Origin: Plasmodiophora brassicae
Lineage: Eukaryota > Endomyxa > Phytomyxea > Plasmodiophorida > Plasmodiophoridae
Assembly (NCBI GenBank): GCA_039704465.1
Contig: JASFAU010000007.1
Coordinates: forward strand, 806,001-870,000
DNA length: 64,000 nucleotides
Direction of reading: 5' to 3'
How positions within the stretch are numbered: position 1 is the stretch's first letter; every line of letters starts with the position of its first letter. Below are positions 1 to 11,494 of the stretch, piece by piece. A program made the position numbers and the translations under genes. The notes under the pieces are model-generated. The model saw nothing but the letters and a program-made list of their open reading frames with translations. It was not told where the DNA came from and searched no databases.

Positions 1-3000
1 TCATACCTCTTTTCCGGGCTCTGATCAGCGAGATCATCACTGGCGCGAATGTGCTCATGCAGGCGCTAAGCGTCATCTGTGTGCTCGTCCTGGTCGCCGT
101 CGCCATCACCATCGTGGGTAGCGTCTTCGACATGAACCCGCTATCGACCCAGATCAATTCGCGATCTCACGGCCGCATCGACCTTCTCTACCTGCTCGGG
201 AAGGTCTTACCGTGGCATGCCCCATCAGCCACCTGAATCGCTAAATGCTCGACTGTTAGATCATCATCATTGTTCTCGCCTGTACGACAACGTCCGGCGT
301 GCTGCTGTCGATTGCAACGACAGCGATCACCACAGCCTGCGCGTACCTGTACACGATGTTCGTCCCGTACTACAACGCCAAGATGATGCACTATCGAGCG
401 GCGCTGGCTTGGATCATGGCCTGGTGCGGGTTGAGCGCCCTGGTCGCCTGTATCTACAACGACGCCAGCAACGGCGGCGCCGTCTTCATGTTCATTGGCG
501 GGATCCCGATTATCGCCCTGGCCTCGTACCTGGTCGTCTCCGGGCGCCTCACCCACCTTCGAACGGCCCCTCTGCAGGCGCTGAAGAACCCCTGGGAATT
601 CGGGGTCCGGTTTCGGTTGATCCTCAAAGAGAATTCTCGTGACGGCCAACGGGACGCCAAGGGGGTGTCTGAGACGCTGGGGACCGCCATTACAGCGTCG
701 TCGTCGCCCAAGAGCGTTGTCGTTGACTTTGACAACAACGAGGACGTCAACGCAGTGGACATGCAGACGGACGTGGTCGCCTATCGGGTCTGCAAGCACG
801 TCCTGAAGGTCGGCTTGTCGCGGCACGCCGACTCGTCCTACCTGGCCCTGCTGCAGGCGCAGTTCTACGTCGACATCATCTCGATCAGCTTCGTCGCCTA
901 CATGTGCATCGACAAGGCGCTGCAGATGGACCCGAAGCTGGACCAGCTGTTCATCATCGCCCGGCTACAGCGGACGATCGCCAGTCGAATCCTCGAGGCC
1001 GAGGCCAACCGCGACGTCGTCAAGTTCAACATGCGACGCGACCTGCTCGACCTGGCCCAACGGAGCGACCTACGCGTCGTCCAGTCGATGGTCCAGTTCT
1101 GGCGCGAGGTCCTCAGCCGGACGCCCGACGATGACGCCATGCGCACCCTGTCGCTGGACATTCGCAGCTATACGAAGGCGGCCCTGCACAGCTACATGAA
1201 GGGGATCCGCATCAACGATGAATCGGTGACCGCGTTGCAGAGCTACAGCGGGTTCCTCCTGACGGTCATGAGCGACACCCGCAACGGCGAGCGCATGCTC
1301 GAGAAGGCCAACGAAATGCAGGAGGCCAAATCGGGCAACACGAAGCAGTCGTTCGTCTTCCGGGACCTGCTCTTCGACGACAAAGGTACGACGAGCAACG
1401 TCGCCGTTCATGCGGGTGGGATGCCTGCCGCGTTCTAACGTCGCCGCTCTCTCTCTCAGCGGCCGTCATCATCATCAGCGGGGCGCTGAAGAACCTGGCG
1501 GAGGTGATCGACTGTAACCAGCGGGCGTGCCAGATCCTGGGGTACTCGAAGGCGACGATCATCGGGAAGAACATCAACGTGTTCATGCCGGAGCCGTTCG
1601 CGTCGGAGCACGACGCGATCATGCTGACGAACCTGCAGAACGGTCGCAGCTCCGTGTTCGGCCAGCGCCGCGTCATCGTCTTCCTGACGCGCTCCGGCTA
1701 CGTCGTCGACTGCGGCGTCTTCATCAAACAGTTCGTCAAGGACCAGACGTCGCTGAGCTTCATCGGCGTGTTCGAGACGATCGCGACCGACTCGCTGCTG
1801 CTCGTCATGGACCACCTGGGCGCCGTCACCGCCATCTCGCAGACGGCCGCCTTCCAGCTCGGCGTCAGCCGCGACCGGGTCAACGGGCGCGACGTGCGCG
1901 TCACCGATGTGTTCCCGTCGTACCAGGATTACAAGGACGCCTACATGCGGGGAAGCGCCCTGAACGAGAACTTCCAGTTCGTCTGCGAGCACGAGTGCAA
2001 CGGCGTCCAGTTCACGTTCGCCGCGACGTTCCAGACGTACTCGCTGACCGAGAACAGGGCCGCCGAGGTCATCAAGCTGAACGTCGTCAGCCGGGTCGGC
2101 GTGAACACGGACGGGTCGTCGAGCGCCGCCGGCGAGGACAACGTCGACGAGGAGGACGCGACGGAGACGGACGCGTCATCGGAGGCCTCCGAGCAGGACG
2201 CGGACGCGTCCCAACAGGGAACGGAGGAGGGCGTGTCGCAGACGGCCGCCTCCGAATCAAAGCCGACGTCACCGAACGAGCCCAGCGCCGGCAACGATAC
2301 GCCCACCGAGAACAACGACCAGGGGTCGGTCGGCGACCAGAAGGAGAACGAGGAGGACGACGACGAGGAGGAAGTCGACGACGAGGACGAAGACGAAGAT
2401 GATGAGGACGATGACGAAGATGATGAGGACGACGACGACGAGGAGGAGGACGACGACGACGGCGAGGAGGAACTAGAGCAAGGCGCCGGCGTGGTCAGAT
2501 CGCACCACAGCAAGAACAGCCTGAGCGCGGGTCGCGGTGGGTCAAGGCACGAGACGGCCACAGCGACGTCGACGGCGCTGGCCGGGGACGGCGGCGGCGC
2601 ACTGGGCCAGAAGAAGTCGTCGCACGAGGACGGGACGGCGACGGTCGTGACGGGCGCCAGCGGCGGGTCGACCGGGTCCACCGAGCTGAACCTGGCCAAG
2701 AAACGCAACGACCTGGTCCACATGCGCTGGCTGCGCATCTCGTCGATGGCGCTCTTCCTGTTCGTGGCCAGCGCCTCGATCGGCCAGGTCATCATGAGCA
2801 ACAGCCTGTCGTCGAGCGCCGACACCAACGAGCAGCTCACGATCCTGACGTCCCGGCTCGCGTTCAACCTGATGTCGATCGCGATCGCCACCCGCGACAT
2901 CGCCCTGATCGCCCAGAACGACCCGTCCATGGCGCGGCTGTCGGCGAACAACCAGACGTCGGCGGCGGCGGCGCTGTCGCACCTGAACACGTTGGCGCAG

Positions 3001-5981
3001 AGCGTCATCGCCGACCGGCAGGCGTTCGTCACCCAGTTCACGTCATGGACGCCCGACACGGTCGCCGCCCTGAGCAACAACATCGGCACGGTGATCCTCT
3101 GCGAGCAGGGCCAGACGGCAACCTGCCCGTTCTCGCTGACCATCTTCGACTACATCGCCCAGCTGCGCCTGCTGGCGACCAGTATCTCGGGGACGAACCC
3201 GGCGACGCTGGCGGAGGATCTGGACCCGACGGCCGTCAGTTACATCCTGTCGAACACGCCGCCGGTCGTCGACGTCCTCAACGCGATGTCGTCGATCACG
3301 GTGGCGCAGTTCGAGCAGTACAACACGACGCTGCTGGAGGTGCACGAGGTCGACCTGTGCCTGGAGATCGCCGCCCTCCTCTTCCTGTTCCTGTATGCGA
3401 TCCGCCCGTCGGTCGCCGGCGTCCAGCTGCGCAGCGACAAGACGTTCATGGCCACGTTCGCCATCCCGCCCAACATGATCCAGTCGATCATGCGCCCGTT
3501 CCTCGAGCGGGTCGCCATCCTCCAGCAGGCCAACGAGAGCGCCGCCAGCGACGAGCACGACGGCGGCAAGGCGGGGACGGCGACCGCAGCGGCCGCCGTC
3601 GCAGGCGACATGGACGGCGTCGTCAAGGCGGCGAACAAGGTCGAATCGGACCGGGCGGTCATGAAGCGCCGGGCGCGGATCAGGGACCAGTTCATGGGGT
3701 CGTCCAAGTTCAAAACGAAACGGACGATCGGGTACGGGGGCCTGACGGCCGCCATGGCCGTCCTGTACACGGCCTTCTTCGTCTACCGGCACGACTCGCT
3801 GGCCACCTGGTACGTCCAGCAGATGCCCCTGGGCAAGCAGCTCCAGTACTCGTGGTACACGTCCGCCCTCGTCCGACGGGTCGCGTTCGACGCCCGCGAA
3901 ATGGTCCTCGCCTCGGCGTCGTCCTTGGCGGGCAACACGACGACGACGACGACGACGACGACGGGCGCCGCCTCGGCGTACCGGGCCGAGATCCAGAACG
4001 ACGTCGCCAGGATCGACCAGCTGCGCAAGACGCTGGCGTTCGGCGGCACGGTCGGCGGCGTCGCCCTGCCGGCGCTGGTGGAGACGCCCGACGACTTCGC
4101 CCTGGAGTTCGGCACCCTGTGCGGCCTGCCGGGCGTCGTCGCCCCCGACTGCGCCACGTTCGCCAACGGCCTCATCAGCAACGGCCGCCAGGCCGTCCTC
4201 GTCGGCTACGTCGGCCTCGTCGACGATTTCCTGCAGACGTCGACGACGGCGCTGTCAGGTGCGTTGTGGCGTCCCCCACTCCGGTCGCGCTCGTTCTGCC
4301 ATCTGACGTCGGCGCGTCGCCAGCGCTGAATCGTACGGGCCACGCCCAGCAGGCGGCGTCGTTCGAGGCGGCCATGCTGGCGTCGTCCGATTACACGACG
4401 CTGTACCGGATCGACAACGACTTCCTGGCGCCGGCCAGCAACCAGTTCGGCGCCATCATCGAGCAGACGGCCACCGACGTCAACGCGTCCCGCGTAACCG
4501 CACGCGCCTGCACGTCGCCCGCTGACCTCGTGTGTCTGACCGTTTGGGGGTGTGTGTGCCCCCCTCGATGCAGCAATCGTTGTCGTCGACGCAGCTGGCC
4601 ATGTCGCTCGTCGTCGGCGCGTACGGTACGCCACCCGCCGCCGGGGCCGGGTCTCTCGTTCGTCGTCGCCAGGCCAGCTGACCCGTCCCGCAGTGTACTT
4701 CTTCATCATGGTGCCGCTGCTGAACCGCATCGTCGGCGAGTTCACGCACGTCGTCGAGTTCACGAACTTCATCCCGGCGCAGGCGCGCTCGCTGATGCAC
4801 GCGGCCACGTCGGCCGACAACGCCATCACGAACGCGACCATCGCCGCCGACGCCAGCGGCGGCGGCGACGGCGACCGCCTCGTCGGACGGGTGTCGCGCG
4901 CGCTCGCCAAGTTCCCGCTCCTGTCCATTGGCGTTGTCCTCGGGGCGACCTGCGCCATCGTGCCCCAGTTCATCCAGCTGTCCAATGTCGGTCGTCTTGG
5001 CATGTTGCCGCCCGCCCCCCCGTGTGTGTGTGTGTGCCCTAACGCCGGTCGTCGCGCTGCGTTCAGATCGTCCCCGCCATGGTCGACAACGGCAACTGGC
5101 TGTTCTCGCTGCTGCTCCTGATCGACGCGTTCTTCGCGGCGATGACGCCCTGGGGCTTCGGCGTCTTCGTCGCCAGCGCCACGCTGCAGACGCTGATCGG
5201 CGCGGACGCGATCCGGCAGACGATCGTGATCAGCCAGGTCATGGGCCTCGGCATGGTCGCCCTGCTGAACGTCGCCCTGGGCCGGACCGCGCTCTGGGAC
5301 GTCGTCGCCATCACGTCGGTCGGCGCCGTCGCCGGCATCACGTTCGGCCTCACCGTCGTCGACACGTGGCTCCAGGCGGCGCTCTGGGAGGGCGAGTACT
5401 CGTCGCTGCTGCTGGGGTTCGGCATCACGTGCGGGTTCGCGTCCCGGTCGCTCGGCGCCGTGCCCGTGCCGAAGATCCTACACCCGTCGGCGAGCACCAG
5501 GGCCGACCTGGTCATCTTCGGCCTGCTGGGCGGCCTGGCCGCCGCCAACAAGGGCCACGGCGTCAGCTTCGTCGTCTACTGCTGCCTGACGTCGTACTAC
5601 CAGATCGACGAGGGCGTCGCGATGGCGACGGCGATCGTCCCCGGGTTCCTCGGGTCCGCGTTCCAGCTGGCCGTCGAGAGCGCCCTGTTCGGTGGCCTGC
5701 AGGCCCAGCTGTACAGCAGCCACCTGATCACGGCCATGGTCCCCATCGTCCTGGTCGTCACGCCCGTCGCCACGTACCTGTCGGTGAAGGCGTCCAAGCG
5801 GGTGACGCTGGCCCTGACGATCCTGGCCGCCGTCGCCCACGCCATCTGCGTCTGGATCAGCCTGGGGGCCACCTGGACCGACCTGTACAGCGGCATCTAC
5901 GCCGCCGTCATCTGGACGCCCGTCTGCATGTGCATGGCCGTCGGCGGGGCCATAAGGGCCACGTCGATCGCTCGAGCCTGA
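1..5981 (+). CDS. Tmc (Tiny macrocysts)-like PAS membrane protein with C-terminal multipass domain, 5'-incomplete
   Basis: The gene enters from the left edge. Exons joined by frame are 1-203, 260-1385, 1460-4258, 4324-4493, 4574-4625, 4694-4986 and 5067-5981, with introns of 56-80 bp. The first part carries membrane helices and a SHGRIDLLYLLGK segment like Tmc proteins of amoebae, ciliates and zoosporic fungi. After 1460 comes a PAS domain (DCNQRACQILGYSK, then a second PAS-like stretch near SLLLVMDHLGAVTAIS). A Ser/Gly/Asp/Glu linker at about 2100-2700 includes a long pure acidic run. More helices follow, and the last 300 residues (from 5067) form about eight hydrophobic segments resembling TauE/SafE permeases. 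Tmc/PAS identity is fairly secure; the permease label is inference. The role is probably sensory at a membrane. An ACG run near 3938-3960 encodes poly-Thr. Confidence 0.7.
2341..2490 (+). repeat. Acidic low-complexity coding tract
   Basis: GAC/GAG/GAT codons make an almost uninterrupted Asp/Glu run of roughly 45 residues inside the Tmc/PAS gene, between the PAS region and the next membrane segment. It is a trinucleotide-type simple repeat in frame, so its length may vary between isolates. Confidence 0.85.
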
Positions 5982-6069
5982 CTACTACTACAGACCCAGG
6001 TCGCGTGCGACAATCGGCTGCGGCTCTCAGGAACGACGTCGTTGTTGTTGTTGTGGCAACGGATACCCT

Positions 6070-8112
6070 TTATGACACGAGCGCGCCGCCGCCGGGTTCC
6101 TCTGCCGGCGCCGCGCTCGACCTGGTCTTCTGATGCGGGCGGTGGCGCGCCCGTTTCCTGCCGGGCAGGGCGGCGATCTCCCGCGTCACGTCGGCCAGCG
6201 ACAGGTGCCGGTACGGGCAGGTCGAGGCGCCCACAGCGCAGACGCCCGTCTCGGCGAACGCGTAGCAGTACTCGGGGATCGCCTTGGTGACCACGTGGGC
6301 GTGCGGGCAGGACGCCCGGTTGTTGCACGACCCGCGCGCCAGGAACGAGGCGCACGTCGACCCCGACTTGCCGGCCCTGGCCGCCAGCGGGAACGTGAAC
6401 GGGATACGGCCCGGCACCGGCTTCCAGGCGGGGCCGACGTAGCCCCAGTCGAAGACGGAGCCCGACGTCGAGGCCAGCACCTCGTTCCAGTCGTGCGACA
6501 GGTCGTCGCCGGCGGCGTCGGCGGCGTAAACGGAGACGGACGCAGGGTCAGGACCGCCAACGAGGACGTAGTCGCCGTCGGGGCGCTCGCGCAGGTCGTC
6601 GATGATGGACGCCAGGCAGGACAGCGCGTCGGCGACGTCGTCGCCGGGCGCGATCGTCGACAGGGGCGCGCGCTCCACCGTCCTGACCGCGGGCGGCGTC
6701 GTGCACGGGTCGACGCGCGCCAGGACGATGGTCGGGTCCGGGTCCCGGCGACTTCGCACGAAGGCGGACGCCCAGATGCGCAGGCGCTCCCAGGTCGACA
6801 GGTCCTCGTACTCGCCGACGCCGACCAGGTAGTCGACCTTGGCCACGAGGGGCACGTGCTGGGCGGCCAGCGCCGGGTCCATCGCCAGGATCTCGTCCAG
6901 CGCGTACCGGCGCTGCTGGCGAACGGGGACGGGTTCCCGACCGGCGCCCGGCGTCACCGCATGCAACTTGCAGCGGATCAGGACGCGCGTCCGGTCGCCC
7001 AGCCGCCAGACGTTGTACGTCGCGTTCGACGGGACGTCGTCGGCGTCGTCGCCGACGCGGACGGACGATTCGGACGTGGCCACGGCCGCCCGTCGCATGG
7101 CACGCTTGCAGGCCCGTTCGGCGCGTTGCCGATTCGACATGGCGTCGCGATCCAGGACCGGTTTGCCGAAGACGACCTTGCCGGATCGGATCGCGACAGG
7201 CAGGCGCCATCGCCTGGGCGACATGGCACGCTGCGACATGAGCAGGACGATGGCGGACGACGACATGGCGACGTCGGCGCCGTGCACGTCGCACAGCGTC
7301 GTGCATCGAGGGTCGCGACGGAGGTCAGGCAGGTGCCCGATGTCGTCGTCGGGTTCGTCCCAGACGAGCGACGCGGGCGCGCTGGCGGATATGATGGGCG
7401 CCAGGCCGACCTCCAGGACCGTCCTGTCGAACTGGAGCAGGGCTGACCCGCCCCGCATCGCGATCGACCCGCACCGGCGGTACCCGGCGGGGGCGGCGCG
7501 CCGGTCTGACGGGCACCGGGCGTCGGCAACGGCGTCGTATCGGGTGGCGTGCCGCGTCTGGATCCGTTCGCGCTGGACCGCCCGGTACTGTCGCTGCTCC
7601 TCGCCAACCCTGTCCTGTAGCGCCTGGAACGCCTGGCGATCGGGTTCGGATTGCAGGGCCTGCAGGCCGCCGGCGGACGCCACCTCAAGGTACCGGTTGT
7701 GGTCGGCGGCGGTCAGGCGCCCGTCCAGGTCGGATTTCGCGAACGACTTCCGGATGCGCTGGCGACGCCGGGGCGAGCGCTCGCGAGCGAACGCGACCTG
7801 GAAGCGTTCGGCCTCGGGCACCAGGGAGAACTGCTGGAAGACGATGGCGGAGAAGAACGCGTTGCGATCCGGCAGGCGCGCCGGCGCGTCGACGCGCAGC
7901 GGCGGCAACGTCGGCGACAGCAACGGCGGCAGGTCGGCGTGCCCGAGCGACGTGCCGACGGACGGCAGCATGGGGCTGATCATTGGCGGGCGCCGATCCA
8001 TGTGACGCCAGGTGTCGTCGTCGGCGCTGCCCGCGTCATTGGACGCGCCAGACATGATCACCCCGTCTGTCCGGCCGTCGTCGCAGCTGCTGCCTGCAGC
8101 TGCGCGCGCCAC
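6070..8112 (-). CDS. ICE2/NARG2-like protein with two C-terminal CCCH zinc fingers
   Basis: A single open frame of up to 680 codons; an internal Met at MSGASNDAGS is an alternative start. The middle contains TYNVWRLGDRTRVLIRCKLH and, further on, KVDYLVGVGEYEDLSTWERL, which resemble the C-terminal domain of little elongation complex subunit 2 (ICE2/NARG2), a snRNA-transcription factor. The last 100 residues hold two CCCH fingers: C-x8-C-x5-C-x3-H (CASFLARGSC...CPHAH) and C-x8-C-x6-C-x3-H (CYAFAETGVC...CPYRH), a type usually binding RNA. No intron is needed. The gene is tail-to-tail with the Tmc gene, 88 bp apart, and diverges from the CFAP53-like gene. The zinc fingers are certain; the ICE2 relationship comes from remembered family features. 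Confidence 0.6.
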   Translation of the reverse strand: MARAAAGSSCDDGRTDGVIMSGASNDAGSADDDTWRHMDRRPPMISPMLPSVGTSLGHADLPPLLSPTLPPLRVDAPARLPDRNAFFSAIVFQQFSLVPEAERFQVAFARERSPRRRQRIRKSFAKSDLDGRLTAADHNRYLEVASAGGLQALQSEPDRQAFQALQDRVGEEQRQYRAVQRERIQTRHATRYDAVADARCPSDRRAAPAGYRRCGSIAMRGGSALLQFDRTVLEVGLAPIISASAPASLVWDEPDDDIGHLPDLRRDPRCTTLCDVHGADVAMSSSAIVLLMSQRAMSPRRWRLPVAIRSGKVVFGKPVLDRDAMSNRQRAERACKRAMRRAAVATSESSVRVGDDADDVPSNATYNVWRLGDRTRVLIRCKLHAVTPGAGREPVPVRQQRRYALDEILAMDPALAAQHVPLVAKVDYLVGVGEYEDLSTWERLRIWASAFVRSRRDPDPTIVLARVDPCTTPPAVRTVERAPLSTIAPGDDVADALSCLASIIDDLRERPDGDYVLVGGPDPASVSVYAADAAGDDLSHDWNEVLASTSGSVFDWGYVGPAWKPVPGRIPFTFPLAARAGKSGSTCASFLARGSCNNRASCPHAHVVTKAIPEYCYAFAETGVCAVGASTCPYRHLSLADVTREIAALPGRKRARHRPHQKTRSSAAPAEEPGGGALVS

Positions 8113-8492
8113 GGACTTTTTCGTGCAGCGCGCGCACTATTAGTGCGCGCACCTTCCAACCACACATCGGCAGCAGCGCAGGCCGCCGACGCGCGTTTCT
8201 TCTTCGTCACACCTGCCGCGTCCGGACGCGAGGCCGCGGCGATATGGTATCCGGCACCCAACGGAGGGCCAGAGCGAGGCGCGCCTCGGCCCGCAAGACG
8301 TGTCCATCCTATATGCCTGCCATGCGAACGTTACAGGAGGCTCCAGCGGTGACAGACGGGGTGAAGGGGGCAGGTGCATAGCAGGTGGCAGGGTGTGAAC
8401 GTTGTTGCCTGCTGGTGGAAGGGCGCGATCGACCTCGCGGGTACGCTTGCGAGATCGTCCCTGGATTAACGTATAGATCGGCGGCATGTCGT
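8113..8492. promoter_or_regulatory. Divergent intergenic region
   Basis: About 370 bp separates two divergently transcribed genes and must contain both promoters. It has a CG-rich palindromic patch around 8125-8150 (GCGCGCAC/ TAGTGCGCGC). No RNA gene or conserved coding stretch is visible. Confidence 0.4.
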
Positions 8493-9940
8493 CATCGGGC
8501 CGCGGCGGCGCGGGCGTCGTCGAGCGCCGGCGCCGGGAGGAGGACGTCCTGGAGCAGTACCGGGCGTCGGCGCGGTCGGAGTTCAAACTGAAGACCATGG
8601 CGCAATGGGAGCAGCAGACGCACGCGTCCATCCAGCGCAACCAGATCACGCGCATCGCCGAAGGCATCCGCGACGCCCATCAGGAACGCCTCGAGCGACG
8701 CCGCGGCGCCCTCGTCGCTCTGCTGGCCGCCGACGACGCCGTCCTGAAGAAGGAGCTGAACGCGTTACGTGAGACGCCGCAAGAGCGCCGACAGCGCCTG
8801 CGGGATCGTGCCGCCCAGATCCGCGCTGACAAGGACAGGGCGATCGGCGCCTACATCCAGGAGCAGCTGAGGCGCCAGTTCAGGGCGTCGTCCGACGACC
8901 TGCGCCTGACCGAAGGCAAGAACATCGCGCTGATCTGCGAGCGCGAACGCCGCCAGCAGCTGGAGCTGAAGCAGCTGGCCAAGGCGGCCGAGGAGATCGA
9001 GAAGCGCAAATGGGATGCGGCCTGGGAGGCGGACCGCCAGGCCAAGATCCGGCACGAGGAGCAGGAGGCCGCCGAACGGAACCGCATCAACGAGATGACG
9101 TACGACCAGATCGACAAGCAGGTGGCGGCGCTTCGCGACCATCGCGAGATGCTGCGTCAGCAGCGCGAGAAGGAGACGGCCGATCGCCTGCTGGCCATGA
9201 AGCTGGACGCCGAGAAGGACGTCGAGGACCATAAGCGGCGCCAGGAGGAAGCGGCCAGGCGTCGCATGGACGTCCAGCAGTTCAACGCCGACCTTCGCGC
9301 GAGGAAGGAGGCCGAACGCGCCGCCGAGGAGCAGGAGCAGGCGGTGCTGTTGGCAATGCAGGACGATGACGCGGCCAGGGTGCAGGCGATGGAAAAGGAG
9401 GAGAAGCAGCGCCTGGTGAAGGACATGCAGCAGTACCTGGCGTATCGGGAGGCGGAGAAGGCGCGCGCTGCGAACGAGGAGACGCAGCTGGAGGCGCTGC
9501 GCCAGGCGGAGCTCGCCAAAGTCGCCCAGAAGCAGGACCTGGTCTGGCAGAAGGAGCAGCTGGCTCGGGACAAGCTCATGAAGGAGGTGCTGGAGAGCCG
9601 GCACATGCAACTGCTGGAGAAGGACGAGCGCCTGCGCCGGGAGAAGCACGCGCCGTGGCAGAACGAGGGCCTCCTGAACCAGTTACAGGGCGACGGGAGC
9701 AGCAGCGCCGACGACGAGGCGGAGAAGAAGCGGAAGATGGCGGAGACGTTGCGCCACCAGATGGAGGACAACCGGTACAGGCGGGAGATGGATCGCGCCG
9801 AGCGCTTCTACGAGATGCGCGCCGCCCAGCTCGCCGAGCAGCGCTTCCAGGAGCAGCTGCAGAAGGAGATCGAGCACGACCAGGCCAACCTGGGCAAGTC
9901 GCTGCCGTCGTACGGCCTGAAGCAGATGGTCTGGAATTGA
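8486..9940 (+). CDS. CFAP53: TPH-domain coiled-coil flagellar protein, CFAP53-like
   Basis: Intronless, 484 codons, almost entirely charged alpha-helix (Arg/Glu/Gln/Lys-rich) without membrane segments. The arrangement of W and CER/WDAAWEADRQAK motifs and the repetitive EE-R-R-x-E heptads is the trichohyalin-plectin-homology (TPH) fold of axonemal microtubule inner proteins (CFAP53/CCDC11, CFAP45, MNS1). The stretch LTEGKNIALICERERRQQLE followed by KWDAAWEADRQAK best fits CFAP53. The start ATG at 8486 (MSSSGRGG) is the first in frame. Implied role: structural protein inside doublet microtubules, so the organism should have a flagellated stage. The exact orthologue among TPH proteins is less certain than the family. 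Confidence 0.7.
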   Translation: MSSSGRGGAGVVERRRREEDVLEQYRASARSEFKLKTMAQWEQQTHASIQRNQITRIAEGIRDAHQERLERRRGALVALLAADDAVLKKELNALRETPQERRQRLRDRAAQIRADKDRAIGAYIQEQLRRQFRASSDDLRLTEGKNIALICERERRQQLELKQLAKAAEEIEKRKWDAAWEADRQAKIRHEEQEAAERNRINEMTYDQIDKQVAALRDHREMLRQQREKETADRLLAMKLDAEKDVEDHKRRQEEAARRRMDVQQFNADLRARKEAERAAEEQEQAVLLAMQDDDAARVQAMEKEEKQRLVKDMQQYLAYREAEKARAANEETQLEALRQAELAKVAQKQDLVWQKEQLARDKLMKEVLESRHMQLLEKDERLRREKHAPWQNEGLLNQLQGDGSSSADDEAEKKRKMAETLRHQMEDNRYRREMDRAERFYEMRAAQLAEQRFQEQLQKEIEHDQANLGKSLPSYGLKQMVWN

Positions 9941-10092
9941 CGTGTCTATATATGTACGTGGGCAGAGCAGATCCGAACGCGACGATTTGATGGGAGCGAC
10001 CCAACGCGGGAGAGTGACCCGCTCTCAGCAGCGGTCCCAGTCACACGGTCTGGAATCGCCGATAGATCTTGTCGCTCGGCGCGCGTTCCAAC

Positions 10093-10823
10093 ATGTCTGA
10101 TGCACGTCGGGCGCAGTCGACCGCCAGCACGTCGTCGGACGCATCAGCGTGCGCCGATCAGACGGGGCCGCCCCTGTCGGAGGAGTCGCTCGAGAAGCTC
10201 AGGAAGACCATGGGGATGACGCCCGCGGAGGCCAATGGGTACCAGGAGATCCAGGTAGTCGTCACCCGCCCGGCGTGGACCTGCCCCAGGCGTGATAGGC
10301 GATGATGACAGGCGTACCGAGAGGGCAAGCCGGCCGAGGTTCTCGGGGCGCTGCCCATCCTCGACGAGTTCATCGAGATGAAGACGCAGGCGAACAGTGT
10401 GCGCATCGACCAGATGCTGATGCTGGACGAGTCCAGGCGTAAGCGATCCGCTGCTGTTCGACGTCGGTTGTCGCTGACCTTGGGCGGGCGTCCACCAGGG
10501 ACGCAGAGTTTAACCAACGATCCGGCGAAGACGAGCGCCGCGCCGACGAAACAGGCGAAAATCTTCGTACTGCCCAGCGACTCGCGCGCCGTCCGCGTCT
10601 CGACTGATCGCCCCTGCTCTAGGGGATGGACGACAGCGACCTGGCCGCGCTCCAGAAGCACCGCAAGGCGGCGCTCGTGTTCGGCGATGCGCCGCCGGCC
10701 GCCGCCCTGTCGGATCAGGTCACCGACCTCGACATGTACCGGAAGACCCGCAAGCCACAAATGCTGTTAGGTGATGCGGTGCCCCCAAACGCGTTCGGCA
10801 CGCCCCAACAGAAACCACAGTAA
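10093..10823 (+). CDS. Hypothetical protein, four exons
   Basis: Exons 10093-10254, 10312-10438, 10499-10566 and 10623-10823 join in frame across introns of 57, 60 and 56 bp with GT-AG ends, giving about 185 residues. The product is hydrophilic with a Ser/Thr/Ala-rich N-terminus, a helical centre (GALPILDEFIEMKTQANSVR) and a Pro/Gln tail. I see no membrane segment, signal peptide or known motif. It lies just downstream of the CFAP53-like gene on the same strand. Function not recognised. Confidence 0.6.
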
Positions 10824-10896
10824 TCACAGCCTATTATACACGAGCATCGCCATGCGCAGCGTTTGCGTCTGGACAGCGGTCGCCTATCGTACGGTT

Positions 10897-11415
10897 TTAA
10901 AACTTGGCCCTGCTGGTGTCGTCGACTTCGACGCCATCGGGGAGGCGCACGTCGGCGCCGCCGGTGATCACCACCGTGCCATCGTTCTTCGTCATCGTCG
11001 TCGTCCAATACGAATAGTTCGGGATCCGGAACCTGGTGAACTCGATTCGAGCCGTCACGTCCTATGTAGGTAGGCGACTGTGAAACGGGGAATAGATGGC
11101 CAACGCGAGCCGGCCACCGACCTCGTCGACCCGGACAGGGGCGTGGAAGTGGAACTGTTGCTTGAGGTAGATGGCCCCGGGGATATAGTTACCCAGCATT
11201 CTCGAGAAGACGGACGCGGATAGCATGCCGTGTACGACCGGGGGCCCGCCGCCGAACGCTTTCCGGCATTCGTCGTCGTCGCTGACGTGGATCGGGTTCT
11301 GGTCGCCGGACAGTCGGGCGAATTCGGCGATATCATCGCCCGTGAACCGCCGCGTCCAGCTGATCCACGACCCGACCTGCAGCTTGCCGCGCCTGACCGC
11401 CTCCTTCAGCTTCAT
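10897..11415 (-). CDS. MaoC-like hot-dog dehydratase
   Basis: Two exons, 11415-11122 and 11061-10897, separated by a 60-bp intron, give 152 residues. FTGDDIAEFARLSGDQNPIH followed by GGPPVVHGMLSASVFSRMLG is the hydratase-2 motif of MaoC/R-specific enoyl-CoA hydratases, with the catalytic Asp (GDQNPIH) and His in place. The second exon supplies the last strands (VTARIEFTRFRI...DGTVVITGGADVRLP). The length matches single-domain family members. It likely hydrates 2-trans-enoyl-CoA or an ACP-bound equivalent in fatty-acid metabolism; whether mitochondrial or cytosolic is unclear. It shares a 79-bp divergent promoter with the farnesyltransferase alpha gene. Confidence 0.8.
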
Positions 11416-11494
11416 GGTTGCGATGGGATTGGGGCTCCCGCCGGTCTGAGCTGCACATCTCGCCACGGACTGCGTGAAGCCCGGGGGGTCGCCG
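11416..11494. promoter_or_regulatory. Compact bidirectional promoter
   Basis: Only 79 bp separates the start codons of the MaoC-like gene (minus) and the farnesyltransferase alpha gene (plus), so both 5' UTRs and promoters must lie in or overlap this stretch or the neighbouring coding sequence. No TATA-like element stands out. Confidence 0.45.

Noticed and set aside
1941..3143. A 400-codon minus-strand frame with a long poly-Ser run
   Set aside because: It is the antisense shadow of the acidic tract (GAN repeats read as Ser codons) in the Tmc/PAS gene.
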